Shown one piece after another: positions 10,827-23,400 of a DNA stretch of 64,000 nt. Under the pieces are notes generated by a model that worked only from the letters and a program-made list of their open reading frames with translations, was not told where the DNA came from and ran no database searches. Source of the stretch: Auricularia sp. M13 (lineage: Eukaryota > Basidiomycota > Agaricomycetes > Auriculariales > Auriculariaceae); the NCBI GenBank assembly GCA_037042915.1, contig CM073194.1, positions 4,340,001 through 4,404,000 on the forward strand, read 5' to 3'. A program made the translations under genes and the position numbers. Each line of letters starts with the position of its first letter. The stretch's first letter is position 1.

Positions 10827-13800
10827 ATGCCCGAGACTGGGTCGGCTTCGTATGTCCTTCCCTATGGTTATCATGATGTTACCCATTTCCGTCGTGCAGC
10901 GCTGAACCAAGCGAACGAGTCAAGGCACTTGCGCGGCTTCGGCAGCGCCGCAAGAGGGCCGATATGTCGAGCGTGCAGGCAGACACGGCGCGTTCTGCAA
11001 ACACAACAAAGCGTCGCATCCAGCGCGCGGCTTTGTCGTCCGAGAGTACCGCCAATATTCGCACGAAGGACGCCAGTGCTCGCCGTGACCGTCGTGCCAA
11101 TATCGAACCTGTCCCTGCGAACGAGCTCTGGTGGAACTGCCTGGCCTCTCCTGCTTCGACTCGCCGCATCACGCTGCGGTGGAATCGAACATGCAAATCC
11201 TGCGGCATTAAGGTCTGCCTATAATCTCCTGGCTGTTCGGCCGCTTACGACTCTTCAGGTTCTGACTGGAGAGAAAACACATGACGTCTGCTTTGTCTGC
11301 GGTCCAAAGGGCAAACATCTCATGCCCCTTCTACCCCCGTATCCCGAGGAATGGGATGAGTTTTTGTCCTCACCGCAGATTGGCAGTCTCTCTCGCCGGT
11401 TGAACGGTTCATTCACGCTCACCGCTCTGGGTGTGGATAACGGTGCTTTCATGAAGTTTGAATCCGGCGTCTCGGCCGTCACATTGAACGGAGGGCGCAC
11501 ATATCATCGCATCATTCCGTCGAATGAAGGAGAACACGCAATACGTTGGTTTTTATACGATCCTGACCATCTTCTTTCCCACGCCTCCGACCAAAAGCTT
11601 AAGCCGGAATGGGTGGACGCCGCGCTCCGTGGGCTGAAGCGTGTCAATCCGTTCATCACTCAACTCGAATCTCTCGCCCAAAGGGGCCCAATGGACGATA
11701 CATTGGCTCTCCATATTCAATATCCCGACTCCGTCTCTCCGTCCGACATTGCTGCTATCGTTTCCATTGCGCCAGTCGGTCAGCCGGTACCTCGAAGTTA
11801 TGTTATTCGTTATAAGGGCGATAACGATCACCGCTTTCTCCCCAATACCTCCCCTCTCATCGAACCCCTCCATTACCTACTCCTTTTGCCGCATGGGACT
11901 TTAGGCTGGGGAATCGGCCAGCGCACTGTCAATGGCGACGGCTTTACGCAGATGCGGTGGTATCGCACACGTTTCTTCATGAATGCACCGCAACTCTGCA
12001 AATTCTCCCGATTAGCAGGTACAGTGCTTCATTTTCTGGCTTGCTGTGACTGTCTAACGATTACATGCGATTAGGTGAATACTTGGTTGATGCCTGGAGC
12101 GCAGTTGAGGAGTCGCGCCTTCTATACATTCGGACGCATCAGCATTCGAATGAAGACGACCAGGACGGCGAGTTCGTCGGTGATGGAGACTGTGATCCGA
12201 CTGGCAACATCCGCTTGCCGTCGAGTTTCATGCACTCCCCGGCGTGGACTGCTGCCAACGTGGCGGACTGCCTTGCCCTTCGACGCGCTTTGGGGTCCAT
12301 CACTCTTTTTTCGACGTTCACGTGCAATCCCAAGTGGCCCGAAATATTGTCCGAGCTCCTACCCGGCCAACTTGCTCAAGACCGGCCAGACGTCACTATT
12401 CGAGTTTTCAAGGCTCGCATTACCGCTGTCCATGAGGTCATGCGCAAGCTTTTTGGCCCGGAACTGTACCACATCAAGGTCACCGAATTCCAGAAACGCA
12501 GTCTTCCCCATGAGCATCACGCAACCGCTCTCAAATTTGTACCTCGCACGCCAGCAGATCTCGACAAATTCCTCAGCGCGGAGGTCCCAACCGAAGCCGG
12601 CCCCTTGCGCGATGCCGTCCTAGCTCACATGATACACAGCCATGATCCCTCCCGCAAATACTCTCGCTGCGGATACCCCGCCAAGCCATGCCAGTATGGA
12701 TATCCCAAGGCATTGCGGGAGGAGTCTGCCTTCACGGAGCGTGGTGAGTCATTCAATCTGGTGGTTGTATCATCTAGCTAACGTCTCAAGGAATATTCGA
12801 GCCGCGGCGGCGTAAAGAGGAGGACCGATGGGTCGTATTACACAGTCCGCACTTGCTCCTTGCATGGGACGGTCACGTCAATACGGAATACGGCGCATCG
12901 TCAATGTTGCCTGTCTATCTTTACAAATACTTCTTCAAGGGGCCAGACGAAACGCGTTTCCGCATCGACAATGCCCAGAACATGCCCCGTCATACCTCGG
13001 GGTCGCCAAAAGAACCAGTCGACGAGATACGTAACTACGAGCGGGCTCGCTACCTGTCTGCTATGGAGGCTGCCTGGCGCCTGGCCGGCTTCAACATATC
13101 CGCGAAGCATCCCGGTGTGACACGACTTCCCATACACTTGCCTGGCCGTCAACAGGCTCAGATGGGGCGAAAGGACGATACACAATCGAATGCGACTCTG
13201 TTAATGCGGTACCTGGACCGACCTGCTCATCCGAAGCTCGACAGTCTGACCTACGTTGAGTTCGGGGAGCTATGCCGCATGGCGACTCATAATACCAGCG
13301 CAGATCTGCACGATCTTGACGTCGTCGAAAATGTCATCCGCGGTCGCCCTCAGATGCGCATTCGGTTTCGCGAAGACCGCGGTGTCGCGCGTATGATGAT
13401 GGTGTATCCCCGACATGGCGACGTGTTTTATTTGCGAATGATCCTGGCACACAAACCTGCCAATAGCTTTGCAGATGCTCGCACCGTGGATGGAATTGTT
13501 TATGGAACGTTTCAGGAAGCTGCGCGCGCCATGGGCCTCCTGGACGCCCACAACGAGTCCGAGCTTGCATTCCTCGAACTTCTCGAGCTTGGGGTCATGC
13601 CGGGACATCTACGTTGGTTCTTCTGTGTCCTGGCCGCAGAAGGCAATCCCGTTCTCTCGCTCTGGGAGCAGCATCGCGATGCCCTTTGTGCTGACATCCG
13701 CGATGCACGCTTGCGCATCAATCCTATTCTGGACGAAGATGGGCTACTGAATGACTTGCTCACATCTTTGCAGGATATTTTAGCCAGCCTTGGTAAACGC

Positions 13801-15391
13801 CTGGCCGACGTCGGACTGCCAGAGCCTATGGCCCGGAAGCGAGCAGTCGAAGAGGAATGGCGGACTTGGAATGGCGACCCGGACGATCTTCATTCCTTTT
13901 CGGCGAGCCTGACTGTTGACCAGGTAGCTTGCCAACTTCTTATTTCTATTACAATACAGTTGACCTTGATGACAGCGCAGAATCTATGAACGACTTTTAG
14001 AAGTGTGCACCGTGGAGCGACCTGCGCCTATTCATATTGATGGTCGGGCCGGTCGAGGCAAGACATACTGCCTCTACCCCGTCATCGGTGCGCTGCGTCA
14101 GCAGGGCAAGATTGTGTTGGTGTCAGCTTCGTCCGCCTTCGCAGCAAAAAACTATCCTGGAGGCCGCACGGTGCATTTCCTATATGGTGTTCCCGTCGAC
14201 GAGAACAATCCCGTCCTGGAGTCTCTGATACGAATGAATACCGATCGTGCGGCGCTGTTGTTGGCAGCTACAGCACATATTATCGACGAAATCGGGGCCC
14301 TCCATTTCAAAGCCTTTGACTGCGCCGACCGACTCATGCGGACGCTCACCAAGTCTGCCAAAATTTGGGGAGGACGGCTACTGATTACTGCTGGCGATTT
14401 CAGACAGGTCGGTTGCACAGTCTTGAAGCGGAGCCTTCACTGACAATTATGATAGGCTGCCCCTGTGGTGCGTAGAGGTGGGCGGGATGCAATATGCGCC
14501 GCTTCGCCATTCTCTGAATGGCTGGATTCAGTCGGTGATGATCACGAGCACGACAAAGTGGACTTGGCTCGACTGACACATACCCATTCCGTTGACGAAG
14601 TGCTGGATTTTGTCTATCCTGCCGACATCATGGGAGATCCTGTCGCTTGCATGGAACGCGCTATACTGAGCCCTTTCAATGAGTTTGTGGACGACTTCAA
14701 CAGCAGAGTGCTGGAGCGCCTTCCCGGCGACGCTCGGAAATACTACAGCACGGACTCGATAGAAGACGACGGTGGCACGCTGGATATGTCGGATCACCCG
14801 CTGGCCACGCCAGACTACCTGAACGCTCAACAGGAGCCGGGAGTGCCTCCACATGAGCTTGGGCTCAAGGTGGGAGCCATCTGCCGCTTTGTACGCAACT
14901 TCTCTGGCGGCGCTCAAGGCATCACGAAGAACACGAGAGTCATTGTCACTCGCCTAATGAAGTATAGTGTAGAGGTTCGTACGCTTCCTGCTATAGTGGG
15001 AAAGCGTCATCTACCTTCGGTGCGTGAAATCCCGGCGTTTCAAGATGTGGTCACTGACTCGCAACCGCAGGTGACTGTCCACGTGCCAAGGATCAATTTT
15101 ACCTTTACACCTCTCCGCGCCAACTATACCATTCATCGAAAGCAGATTCCATTAGTTCTGTCGTACGCGGTCACTTTCAACGGTTGCCAGGGACTCACAG
15201 TCAAACGGTTGTCCCTCGACCTGCGGCGGCCGGTGTTCTCGCATGGACAACTATATTCCGCCATGACTCGAGTTCCCTCAGCCGAGGATGTGCTTATCCT
15301 AAAGGAGGAAGGAGATTGTAGCACCACCACCACAAACATAGTGTGGAGGAGCTTTTGTTACCATATTAGATTTTTTCGTTGTGTCTGTTAA
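10827..15391 (+). CDS. Helitron Rep-helicase (RepHel), about 1421 aa
   Basis: Seven exons join in frame: 10827-10849, 10900-11212, 11259-12018, 12075-12743, 12791-13923, 13976-14407, 14456-15391. The N-terminal part is Arg-rich, then a CxxC pair (CKSCGIKVLTGEK) and CFVCGPKGKHLMPLLPP, as in fungal Helitrons. The Rep region has ITLFSTFTCNPKWPE, the HUH-position motif SLPHEHHA and the tyrosine block VYLYKYFFKG, which has two Tyr spaced by two residues. The helicase is Pif1-like, with Walker A in GRAGRGKTY, Walker B in IIDEIGALHFKAF, then LLITAGDFRQ, and the C-terminal blocks VTFNGCQGLTV and GQLYSAMTRV. Two oddities: the residue between the two HUH histidines is Glu, not hydrophobic, and about 25-30 residues usually found between the DFRQ motif and the FSEWLDSVGD-type motif are absent. 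The enzyme nicks and unwinds DNA for rolling-circle transposition. Confidence 0.88.
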
Positions 15392-15440
15392 AAACCAAGG
15401 CGCCGCGGAGCGCGCAGCGCGAAGCGCGTGACTTGTGTTT
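10827..15440 (+). mobile_element. Helitron (rolling-circle DNA transposon), termini unresolved
   Basis: The span covers the Rep-helicase gene and a GC-rich palindromic stretch just after its stop (15397-15430, including GCGC-GAA-GCGC). Helitron 3' ends carry such a hairpin shortly before the terminus, but I could not find a convincing CTRR end within the next 20 bases. I also found no convincing 5' TC terminus upstream of 10827, so true borders may extend to about 10080 and 15480. The coding frames are open in all seven inferred exons, which suggests a fairly recent copy. It lies between two F-box genes and does not visibly interrupt either. Confidence 0.85.
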
Positions 15441-15765
15441 CCTCGATCGTTGATCTATTAGCTTTCGCCGACACGTGAAGCTGCTTACAGTATCTATCCA
15501 GACATCCAGCTTCTCGCTTTATTTGCGACGTATTGCTTTACGAGAGCAGATTGCCTCCAGAGTCCACAGCATCGTCGGATGCCAGACTTTCCAAAGGTCT
15601 TCAGGAAGGAGGGGGGCCCTCAACGGCTCCGTGACTAGATTTGTATTGCCTACAATCAACAGTGTACAAGACCGCGAAGATCTAAAGTTTCATACTCTGT
15701 ACAATGGGCCACGAGTATGTGGGTGCGATGAGAGTTACGGTGCAAATGCACTAGGCCGCGGTGTA
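15392..15765. other. Non-coding stretch after the Helitron gene
   Basis: About 370 bp. The first 40 bp hold the GC-rich hairpin described for the Helitron. I see no gene in the remainder, which should contain the Helitron/host junction and the 3' flank of the next minus-strand gene. Confidence 0.4.
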
Positions 15766-16227
15766 TCATGAGGATGCGCGAGCTAAAGCCAAGGCCTCAA
15801 ACTGCATGGATATGCGCCAAATCCTTCGCCTGTTCCGCATGCTGTGCGAAATGAAGCATTCCCTAAGATATGAAAGCCATGGGAAGGGATCGGTCTCAAA
15901 GGTCAGAATGTCCCGCGCAAACTCAAAGCGGCCCAGGACTGCCGCGGGTGGCCATGCCCACGGCGGCACACATTGGCGCATGTAGTAGTTGACGGCATCC
16001 ATAAGCCTAGCACGAAGGACGCTGTCGACGCACAGAAGTGTGAGCGCCTCCTTCACGTCGAGGTAGCGAGCAAGGTGGTAAATGATTTCAATAGGCAGGC
16101 TGTCAAGTGGAAATCTGGCTTTATGGAAAGAATGCCTGGCAGGTATACGGGTAAGGTCGGCTTCATTGTACAGGGCCGCATCCGTGGGAAATCTGGGCAG
16201 GGGAGTCAGCAAGCCGTCTATGGCCAT
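15766..16227 (-). CDS. Small F-box protein (153 aa)
   Basis: An uninterrupted minus-strand frame starts with MAIDGLLTPLPRFP. The F-box follows at about residues 42-75: FPLDSLPIEIIYHLARYLDVKEAL...CVDSVLRARLMD. The C-terminal half (PPWAWPPAAVLGRFEFARDIL, PFPWLSYLRECF) has no repeats I can recognise. The protein is short for an F-box protein, which usually has a separate substrate-binding region, so it may be a truncated copy or may bind only Skp1. The upstream ORF on the same strand ends 18 bp before this start codon, leaving no room for a normal promoter. Confidence 0.6.
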   Translation of the reverse strand: MAIDGLLTPLPRFPTDAALYNEADLTRIPARHSFHKARFPLDSLPIEIIYHLARYLDVKEALTLLCVDSVLRARLMDAVNYYMRQCVPPWAWPPAAVLGRFEFARDILTFETDPFPWLSYLRECFISHSMRNRRRIWRISMQFEALALARASS

Positions 16228-16245
16228 AGCTGAGAGGAATTAGGC

Positions 16246-17103
16246 TCACTCTGATGGGCTGCAAAAGATCCACATCTTGGCTAGTTCAAACCAATCATGA
16301 TACAGCTGATAACGAGATCCTGGGATTTCGTGCGGGAGAGATCTTTGGCTGAGGATATTATAGACCTCATCGTCGTAGAACCAAACGCCCAAGTACCACA
16401 GTGGAAGGGGCGGCCCCGGACTTCGCATTGTTCGAGCCACTTCAAGATAGTCGATCCCGGGCATACCAGCATGCGTGCTCGTCTTTCTGGACTCGATGAG
16501 CAGCTGCCAGATGAGCGCCGGTCGGTCTCGGAAACATGGAGCAAAGTCGCAGAGCAAGTTGTAGCACGTCGCATGGGCATAAAAGAAGACGGATGATGCA
16601 ATGTAGAGTATGTGCGGCACTTTCGACAGCCTGCCGTCTTTCAAAGTGTAACTTTGAAGTCGTGGATCTGGATGGTCTCCAAATAAGAAACCGCGACGGT
16701 GCACATCCCAATCCGCTGGGAAAAGACCAGAGAGAAGCCGGATGCTCGAAGGCGCGGCATGTCCGAAATGGCCTGCGAGCTCCTCCCGAGACATATTGGG
16801 CCATGGCAGTAACATGCGGGCTGTTTCGCTGATTTTGAAGGGACCAATCAGTACGACATCATGCTGGAACTTTTCGTCTGCTCTGGTGAAAGAGCATTGA
16901 TTGCCAAGTTGTACCTCCCGGGGATGGGAGTCCGACGGCGGGTCGCAGATCGCCTGCATGTGCATTAGTGTGGATAGCAACAACGGGTTTGGAGACAAAC
17001 ATCTATGAACATCTTGATGTGTGCATACCCGCCACAAATCTGTAACGAGTTGAGCAAATCGTGTGCAGGCCCAGAAGGTAAACGGACCATGCAGTATTCG
17101 CAA
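16246..17103 (-). CDS. Hypothetical protein (285 aa), possible gene remnant
   Basis: A long open minus-strand frame contains tracts such as LLPWPNMSREELAGHFGH, LLSGLFPADWDVHRRG, KVPHILYIASSVFFYAHATC and LPLWYLGVWFYDDEVYNIL. The composition looks like real protein: aromatic and Leu rich, no low complexity. No known domain is evident, and I do not recognise a signal peptide. The start at 17103 is the first ATG of the frame; a spliced upstream exon around 17105-17183 is possible. It ends with TGA, and a TAA follows two codons later, 18 bp before the F-box ORF and in the same frame. The two could be separate genes or the halves of a decayed locus. Confidence 0.45.
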   Translation of the reverse strand: MRILHGPFTFWACTRFAQLVTDLWRVCTHQDVHRCLSPNPLLLSTLMHMQAICDPPSDSHPREVQLGNQCSFTRADEKFQHDVVLIGPFKISETARMLLPWPNMSREELAGHFGHAAPSSIRLLSGLFPADWDVHRRGFLFGDHPDPRLQSYTLKDGRLSKVPHILYIASSVFFYAHATCYNLLCDFAPCFRDRPALIWQLLIESRKTSTHAGMPGIDYLEVARTMRSPGPPLPLWYLGVWFYDDEVYNILSQRSLPHEIPGSRYQLYHDWFELAKMWIFCSPSE

Positions 17104-17481
17104 TGCTGCCAGGCTTGGCGTGCAGCCAGTGGTGGAGTCGTAGAAGCACTGGCTGACTGAACAGTGGCCATTTCTGGCACCACGTTATATACTATGCTAG
17201 TAATTGCGTTCTCAACACGAGGGACGCGACCGGCGCGGGTTCATACGTGGTGTTTCCTCGAGACGAAGTGGTTTAGTGATCGCGGTTAGAACGTGACAAT
17301 GCACGGGCACCACGCTTGAAAGTCCGACCGACTCAACCTCAGGAAGCGCATCGGCTACCAGCTTGATAGCATAGTACCACTAGATAAGATGAATCCTGGT
17401 TCCACTAAACATACAAATCGATCCCATATACATCTGTTGTATGCTACAGTCGCGGAAGGTGGCACCCAAGGAAGTTCGAGA

Positions 17482-20400
17482 TCAGCAGTAAAACGGAATA
17501 CCATACACTACAGTAGCAGCACCAGTGAGATACTTCAGTTTGCATGCGTCACGCGCCTTCCCTACAGCGGCGACGACAGATACTTCTGCGCCGTCGGCCT
17601 GTTCCGCTTTCCAGGTGCGTGCGCGGCCAGGTTCAAGTCGCAATTGTGTGAACACTGACTGCGCAAACCGGTCAATATCCTTGTCTGTCACGTCCCAGAT
17701 ATTCGCAACCAATGTGGGACTGCAGTCGAGTCAGCGTAATCACCAATCACATGACACCGAGGGCAACGCACCAGCCGCTGAGCATGTAACTGTCGGGTGT
17801 GCCAGAGCGATCGAATTCGCCCATGTCCCTCATCATACCCGATGAACATCCCCAAAGCATGGTGGCAGCACAGCGGTGCAAATTGCGCACTTTGTGGGAG
17901 CGCACGTATTGCTCTGCGCCGCCGTGTCCAAAATAACTATTTACTCATTAGTTATCGCCACAAGCTCGCAGAAGAAGTACGCACATTACAAGGTCGCGCT
18001 TCGTGAGGGCATTGACCATCTCCAACTCAGCAGGAGCACGACCTATGACACCATCCCAGCCGACATTGTCCATCTTGCGCAACCAAGGGGCGAACGTAGC
18101 TTCAGTGCTCTTCAGATCGCCACTTGGATTGAGGATATATGTCGTCTTCAATGGGTTAACCAGCGCGCGATCAGATACGACGGGTTTTCGGGGTCGCTGG
18201 CTCGGCGTAGATGCAGTCAGGGTTCGGGAAAGCTGAAGTCGATCCATTAAGAAGGCTATCGACGGGATGCGACTGATGGCTCGGCCACGCAGGACGGGTA
18301 TAGACTCCCAGGCGATGCCCTGCACGTTCTTGTCCAGCACAAGGAACAGGTGTCTATCCTCGTCCGCACGCCGACCTGCCTTAATCTTCGCGGCGCTCTC
18401 CTCGAGCAGCGTCCGCAGGTCGACCACGACTGCGTCGATGTCGATGTCATGCGCGGCAACAGCAACCCCGTTGAACTGGTAAAGGTCCAACATAAAGAAC
18501 ACCAAGTCCTCGAGCTCTTCGTCGCGACACGTGGGCTCCAAAGTCAGGAAGCACTCGATGAGGGATGGGTTGAGCGAGAGCTTGGCTATCTGCCGTTGAT
18601 CCTTCGTGGTGACGTTCCGAACAAACACATTTTCGAACTTGTTGCGCAGCGTCTCGACGACCTCGGCGGCTAGGGGAAGCGGGTCGTTCATGACACTCTG
18701 AAGCAGGCAGTGAGAACTGATAATCTTTCGTGCGCCGTGGATTGGTTACCTTGAAGGCTCCGAGCCAACAGTACTCGATGTTGCCCAAAAGTTGCTTCAG
18801 GCGCTGGTCTAGTTCGCTCCTATTAGCCCACCAGGCGGCCTTTGCCTCCTTGGGCATATCCTTTGTTGCTTGCGCGCGTGCGGTGCCTTCATTGCTTTCG
18901 CGAATGATGGCGTTCAGCTCAGTCATCGCGTCGTGATAGGTGAGGCGTTCCTCATCCTCGTCGTCCTCGTCGTGTCGGTTGTGTCGCTCGAGTGGGACGC
19001 AGAACACGAGAGGCTCCTCTTTAGGACGTTGGCGAGAGACAAACATCGATTTCTTGTCATCCGAGAGCGAGATGCTGACAATTGTCCAACTTGCAGGCAG
19101 TTCGTCCACGTCTTCTTTCGGCTGCCATGCTTGCGAGAACAGCGGTCGATGCCTGTCTTTGACCGCGGCCCAGTAAGAGTTCAGTGTTCGCACGTTGGTG
19201 TCTTCTTCCTCTTCGTAATCTTCGTCATCCGAATAGGCGTATCGTTTCGTGCGTTTGGGTTTCATGATCTTGCGCGTTGGCGTACCACGAGCCGTAAATG
19301 TTGGCCATATAAGATCGTCAATGTTCGTATCCGCTCCAGTTTTGTGTTCGATGCTGTCCAGAAGCTCTCGTTCCAGGGTGATGGACGCCGCAAGATCTGA
19401 AGAAAGTCAGGCCCTAGCATAAATAGATTGGGGTAATGCGCACTCAATAGTCCAGCAGCAACGTGACCCGCTGTTTCGGCTTTTCTGCCCAATGACGCTT
19501 GAAGGGCACAAATCGACGCGAGCGATACAGCAGCCTCGCGAACCTGGCAGACATGGCCACGCTCAAAGGTCATTTCCAATGCAGAGAGCAAGAGCGTCTC
19601 GGCAGTCGAGAATGATTTCAAGATATCGCGCGTAGACGCCGACAAGTCGCATGTGACGCGCATTGGGATAGCAATAGCTACCAAAATCATGTTAACATTG
19701 TCAATACGTTATAGAAAGTAAATGCTTACTCGAATCCGCCAAAGAGCCCAGGAAAAGGTCAGAACCAAGATGCGCATGAGCAGCATGGACTGCCAGCTTG
19801 GCCATTAACGCAGTGTGTTCACCCTACGCAATTTGATTAGCAGCCGTGAGAGAGAATGGCGCGTAAAGGAGGGACCTTGATGTCAACGGACTGCAGCAGA
19901 GCAGTAAACTGCGCGAAACACTGCTGATAGGTAGCATCGGATGCGTTGTCCCGTAATAACCAAACTGCACAGAAGTCAACTTCCAGACATCGGGGATTAA
20001 TCTTAAAACTCACTTCGATGCCGCAGGATAGTCGCAAGCAATGTGGGCGAGATGGCAAGCTTGGCGCCATCTTTCGGGGCCGCCTTCACAACTGCCTGGG
20101 TCTTCTTCGGACTGCACGTAGATCAGCATTTGCTGAAGCCCATACATCGACTCCGTCGGCGCACCTCACGATTTCAAGCTCGAATCGTGCGAAGTCCTTT
20201 TCAAGGTCTTGCAACACGGCACAGGCCCGGGCGAGCATATCCCCTCCAGTTTCCTCGTCTCGCGCCGCAATGGCGTAGAGTCCGTGCAGCCGATGGACAT
20301 CAGCTGTGTCTACGGCTCGCGAGACCTAGGTCGCGTTAGACAATACCTCAAGCAGATATCAAATACGTACAGATTGAAGCAGAGCATCAGCTTGCTGCAA

Positions 20401-23400
20401 TGTCTCCATGGCGCCAGGGAGATCACGCATGTAGAGCGCATGTTCGGCCTTGCGTGCAAGAGCGCGCACTTGAACGCCCGGCGCGTTGATTGTCTGCGCG
20501 AATTCCAGCGCCTGGTTGATGAAGAAGAGCGACTCGCGAGCGGACCCTCGCAGAAAGTACATTTTGCCTAGCGCAAACAGAGCATTGAGCAGTCCCTGCA
20601 AGAACAGCTAGTCAGATTGTGATCGTGAACCCAGTCAAATTGCGGAAATAAACCTCGGCGATGCGCCATTGCAGGCCTTCGAACATGCTCGTGCGCCCAA
20701 CACTTCTTTTCTCCACCGGCGAGGGCAGGACTGGAGCAGGCAGGAGCGGCGCCACCGGCGCCTGCTTTGCAGCACCATTGGTGATCTCGCCCAGAACGTC
20801 GCGCAGGTCGGACATGTCGAAAGGATTGGACTCGCGTTTCTTATGTGTCGGCGGTGGAGGCGGAGGAGGAGGCTTGTTCAGTCGCGACATATTGTCCATA
20901 GCGCGATTCCAAAGACGCAGAGCTTGTGTAAACCCGTTCATCGCAGAGTACGGATTGTCCTACAAAGTATGATGATCAGGGACATTGCAGGGCGGAAGGG
21001 GAACATACCCTGGAAAGCTGGATGGACGCGAATACGCTACACGCTAGAGCGCTGCGTTCCAGCTGTAACGTGCGGTTCCGAATCTTGAGCGTCGTGCTGA
21101 GCGCACGCTCGTCATCCAGCATCTCGCACATGCTGGCCGCATTCCGATACTCCGCAATACTACACGATGGTCAACATAGACATCCAAATTAGACATAGAT
21201 GAAAAAAAAAGCCTACCTCAACTCCGGCTCGCCCATCTCCGCAAGCATTTTGCTCGACAACAGCAGTAACTCAACACCGAGCGCAGAAGGCGGTAAAGGA
21301 CCAGCCTCAGCATCCTCGCCGAACAGCGCAATGCGAGCGCGTCCGAGAACTTCGAGCGTGCGATCCACAAGACCCAGGGTGGCATACTCCGATGCGAGAT
21401 CCAGTGAGCTCCGGACGAATTCTTCAGAGGTCAGAGAGACTTCTGCGCTGAGGTGCCGCATGAGCTTGAGGAACTGGATGCGGAGGAAGCTGTGGCCCAG
21501 CAAGCCAAGCAACTGTGCGGCCATGCCTATGCAATCGGAATCAGCGGGAGTCAGGGAGGGTACAGGTCAACACTGACGAAGTAAACCGAAGAGTCTTTGC
21601 CAGTCGTCGCGTACGGCAAAGAGCACGATGCTGGATTTTGCAGCAGCAGGAGAGTCGCCCGGAAGTGCCTTTGCTCCTTCATGGCTATGAGCGACGATTG
21701 GGAGGCAACACACATGTACTTACCTCTCCGTGGTCTCGGCGTAACAGGAATAGCGTCAGCCTTGGGCTTCGCCACACGCGCCTTTGAAACAACTTTCTTA
21801 ACGGGTGCGGGCGCCTTCCCTCTTGTCGAGCGCGCGGGCAACGGGACGTCAACCGACGGCCTCCGCGCCTCAATCTTGCGCAGACCAAGCATCTCCTTGA
21901 GGGCAGCAGCGCCCTCCTCGAAGAACGCAACGACACGTGCTTCGAGGCCGCCGTCGCGGTACGTAAGCAAACCCGCCCAGACATGCGCCGTAGCCAGATA
22001 CTGCGCGCGGAACGCGGCCAGTCCGCCATCGTCTCCGAGTTCCTTGTCCGCGAGGGATAAGAGCGTCTTGGCTTCTTCGAACGCGCTCTTCCAGTCATCT
22101 GGCTCGGGAGCTGCGGTGGCGCAAGGCGCGGTATACAGGATGCTCAGCAAGCGGAGCAACACGCTAGATACCCATCAGTCGTCTCGAGCAGTGAGCGGAG
22201 GAACGCAGGCTTACCGAGCGCGTCGCAGAGGCCACTTCGCAGGCCCATACAAATCCACAGCAGTCCCGCACAGCACCCTGACAACTTGTCGGACGTGTTC
22301 TTTGCCGGCACTGGCACTCGGTTCGAGGCCTGCAACTTGCAGCTCGACAAGGGCGCCGATCGCGTCGTCGTCCAGATTCAGGTTGTAGCTGCCCACTGAC
22401 ACCTCGGAGCCGGGAAGGAGGAGCTCGCCCGCGGCGAGATACGTCGTGCGGTCCAGCAGCGAGGCCAGCTCAGAGTTGGGTGCAGAGGCGAAAACCGTTT
22501 GGGGCGGAGCGGTTTTCAGCTCGGCGCTGAGGCTGAGCGAAGAGAAGGCGCGAGTGCGAGCCCGCAGGGCGTCGACGTAGGACTGCAATGCGAGCTAGAG
22601 GCCAGGGTAAGCCTTATAGGTAATAATGGATAGGCGGCGTGGTTCATACCTTGCGGTCTCCAAACTTGAAGCAGCACACGCCGTGCAGCTCGTATCTTTT
22701 CGCAAGTTCTTTCCAGGCCTCACTCGACGCCTCGCCCTCCGCCCCGAGCTCGAGCGCCTCGCGCGCGAGGTCGGATGCAGTCTTCAGATACAGCGCCGCG
22801 TGTCCGTACAGCTGCTCGCGATACATCGCCGCGCCGTGGGTGAAGAGCGACCCCGAAATCGCGCGGAGCCGAGTCGCCAACAACGCCGGAGCCTCGTCTT
22901 TCTCCTTCTCCTTCTCCTTCTCGCGCTCGTGCGCAGCCCTAGCAATTCGCACGGCCCGTTCCAGATGCGCATAGGCAGGCTGCACCCCGGTCCCAGCGGG
23001 CTCCTTGAGCGTGGCGCGCGCCATGCCGAGCAGCGCGTCGACAAGACCGTTCGTCATGGCGCCGAGTGCGCCCCACCGCGCCTGCACCATCTCGATGCTC
23101 TCGACGATGGCGGCCATGGTGCCGAGCACGGCCGTGCGCAGCGGCGCGTTGTGCGTGCTCGACCACAGCTCGACGTGGTCGACGCTGGCGCGGCGCAGTT
23201 TGTTCAGGGCGCGCGCGACGCGGTCCAGTTGCTGCTCGTCGGGCGGCGTGTTTGACGCGTGCGCATGCAGGCTGAAGGTGCGTGTCCAGCTGGAGAGGAG
23301 GGACATTACGCGGTGCAGATGGTCTGGGAGTGAAGGGTCTGGACACGGTGTGTCAGAGGCAGGAAATTGCACGCGCAACTGGAAGGTACCTTGCAGGGAC

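Noticed and set aside
16228-16248. 20-nt GTGAGC...TCTCAG stretch as an intron fusing the two ORFs
   Set aside because: Far below the 45-60 nt introns seen elsewhere in this window; no branch site fits.
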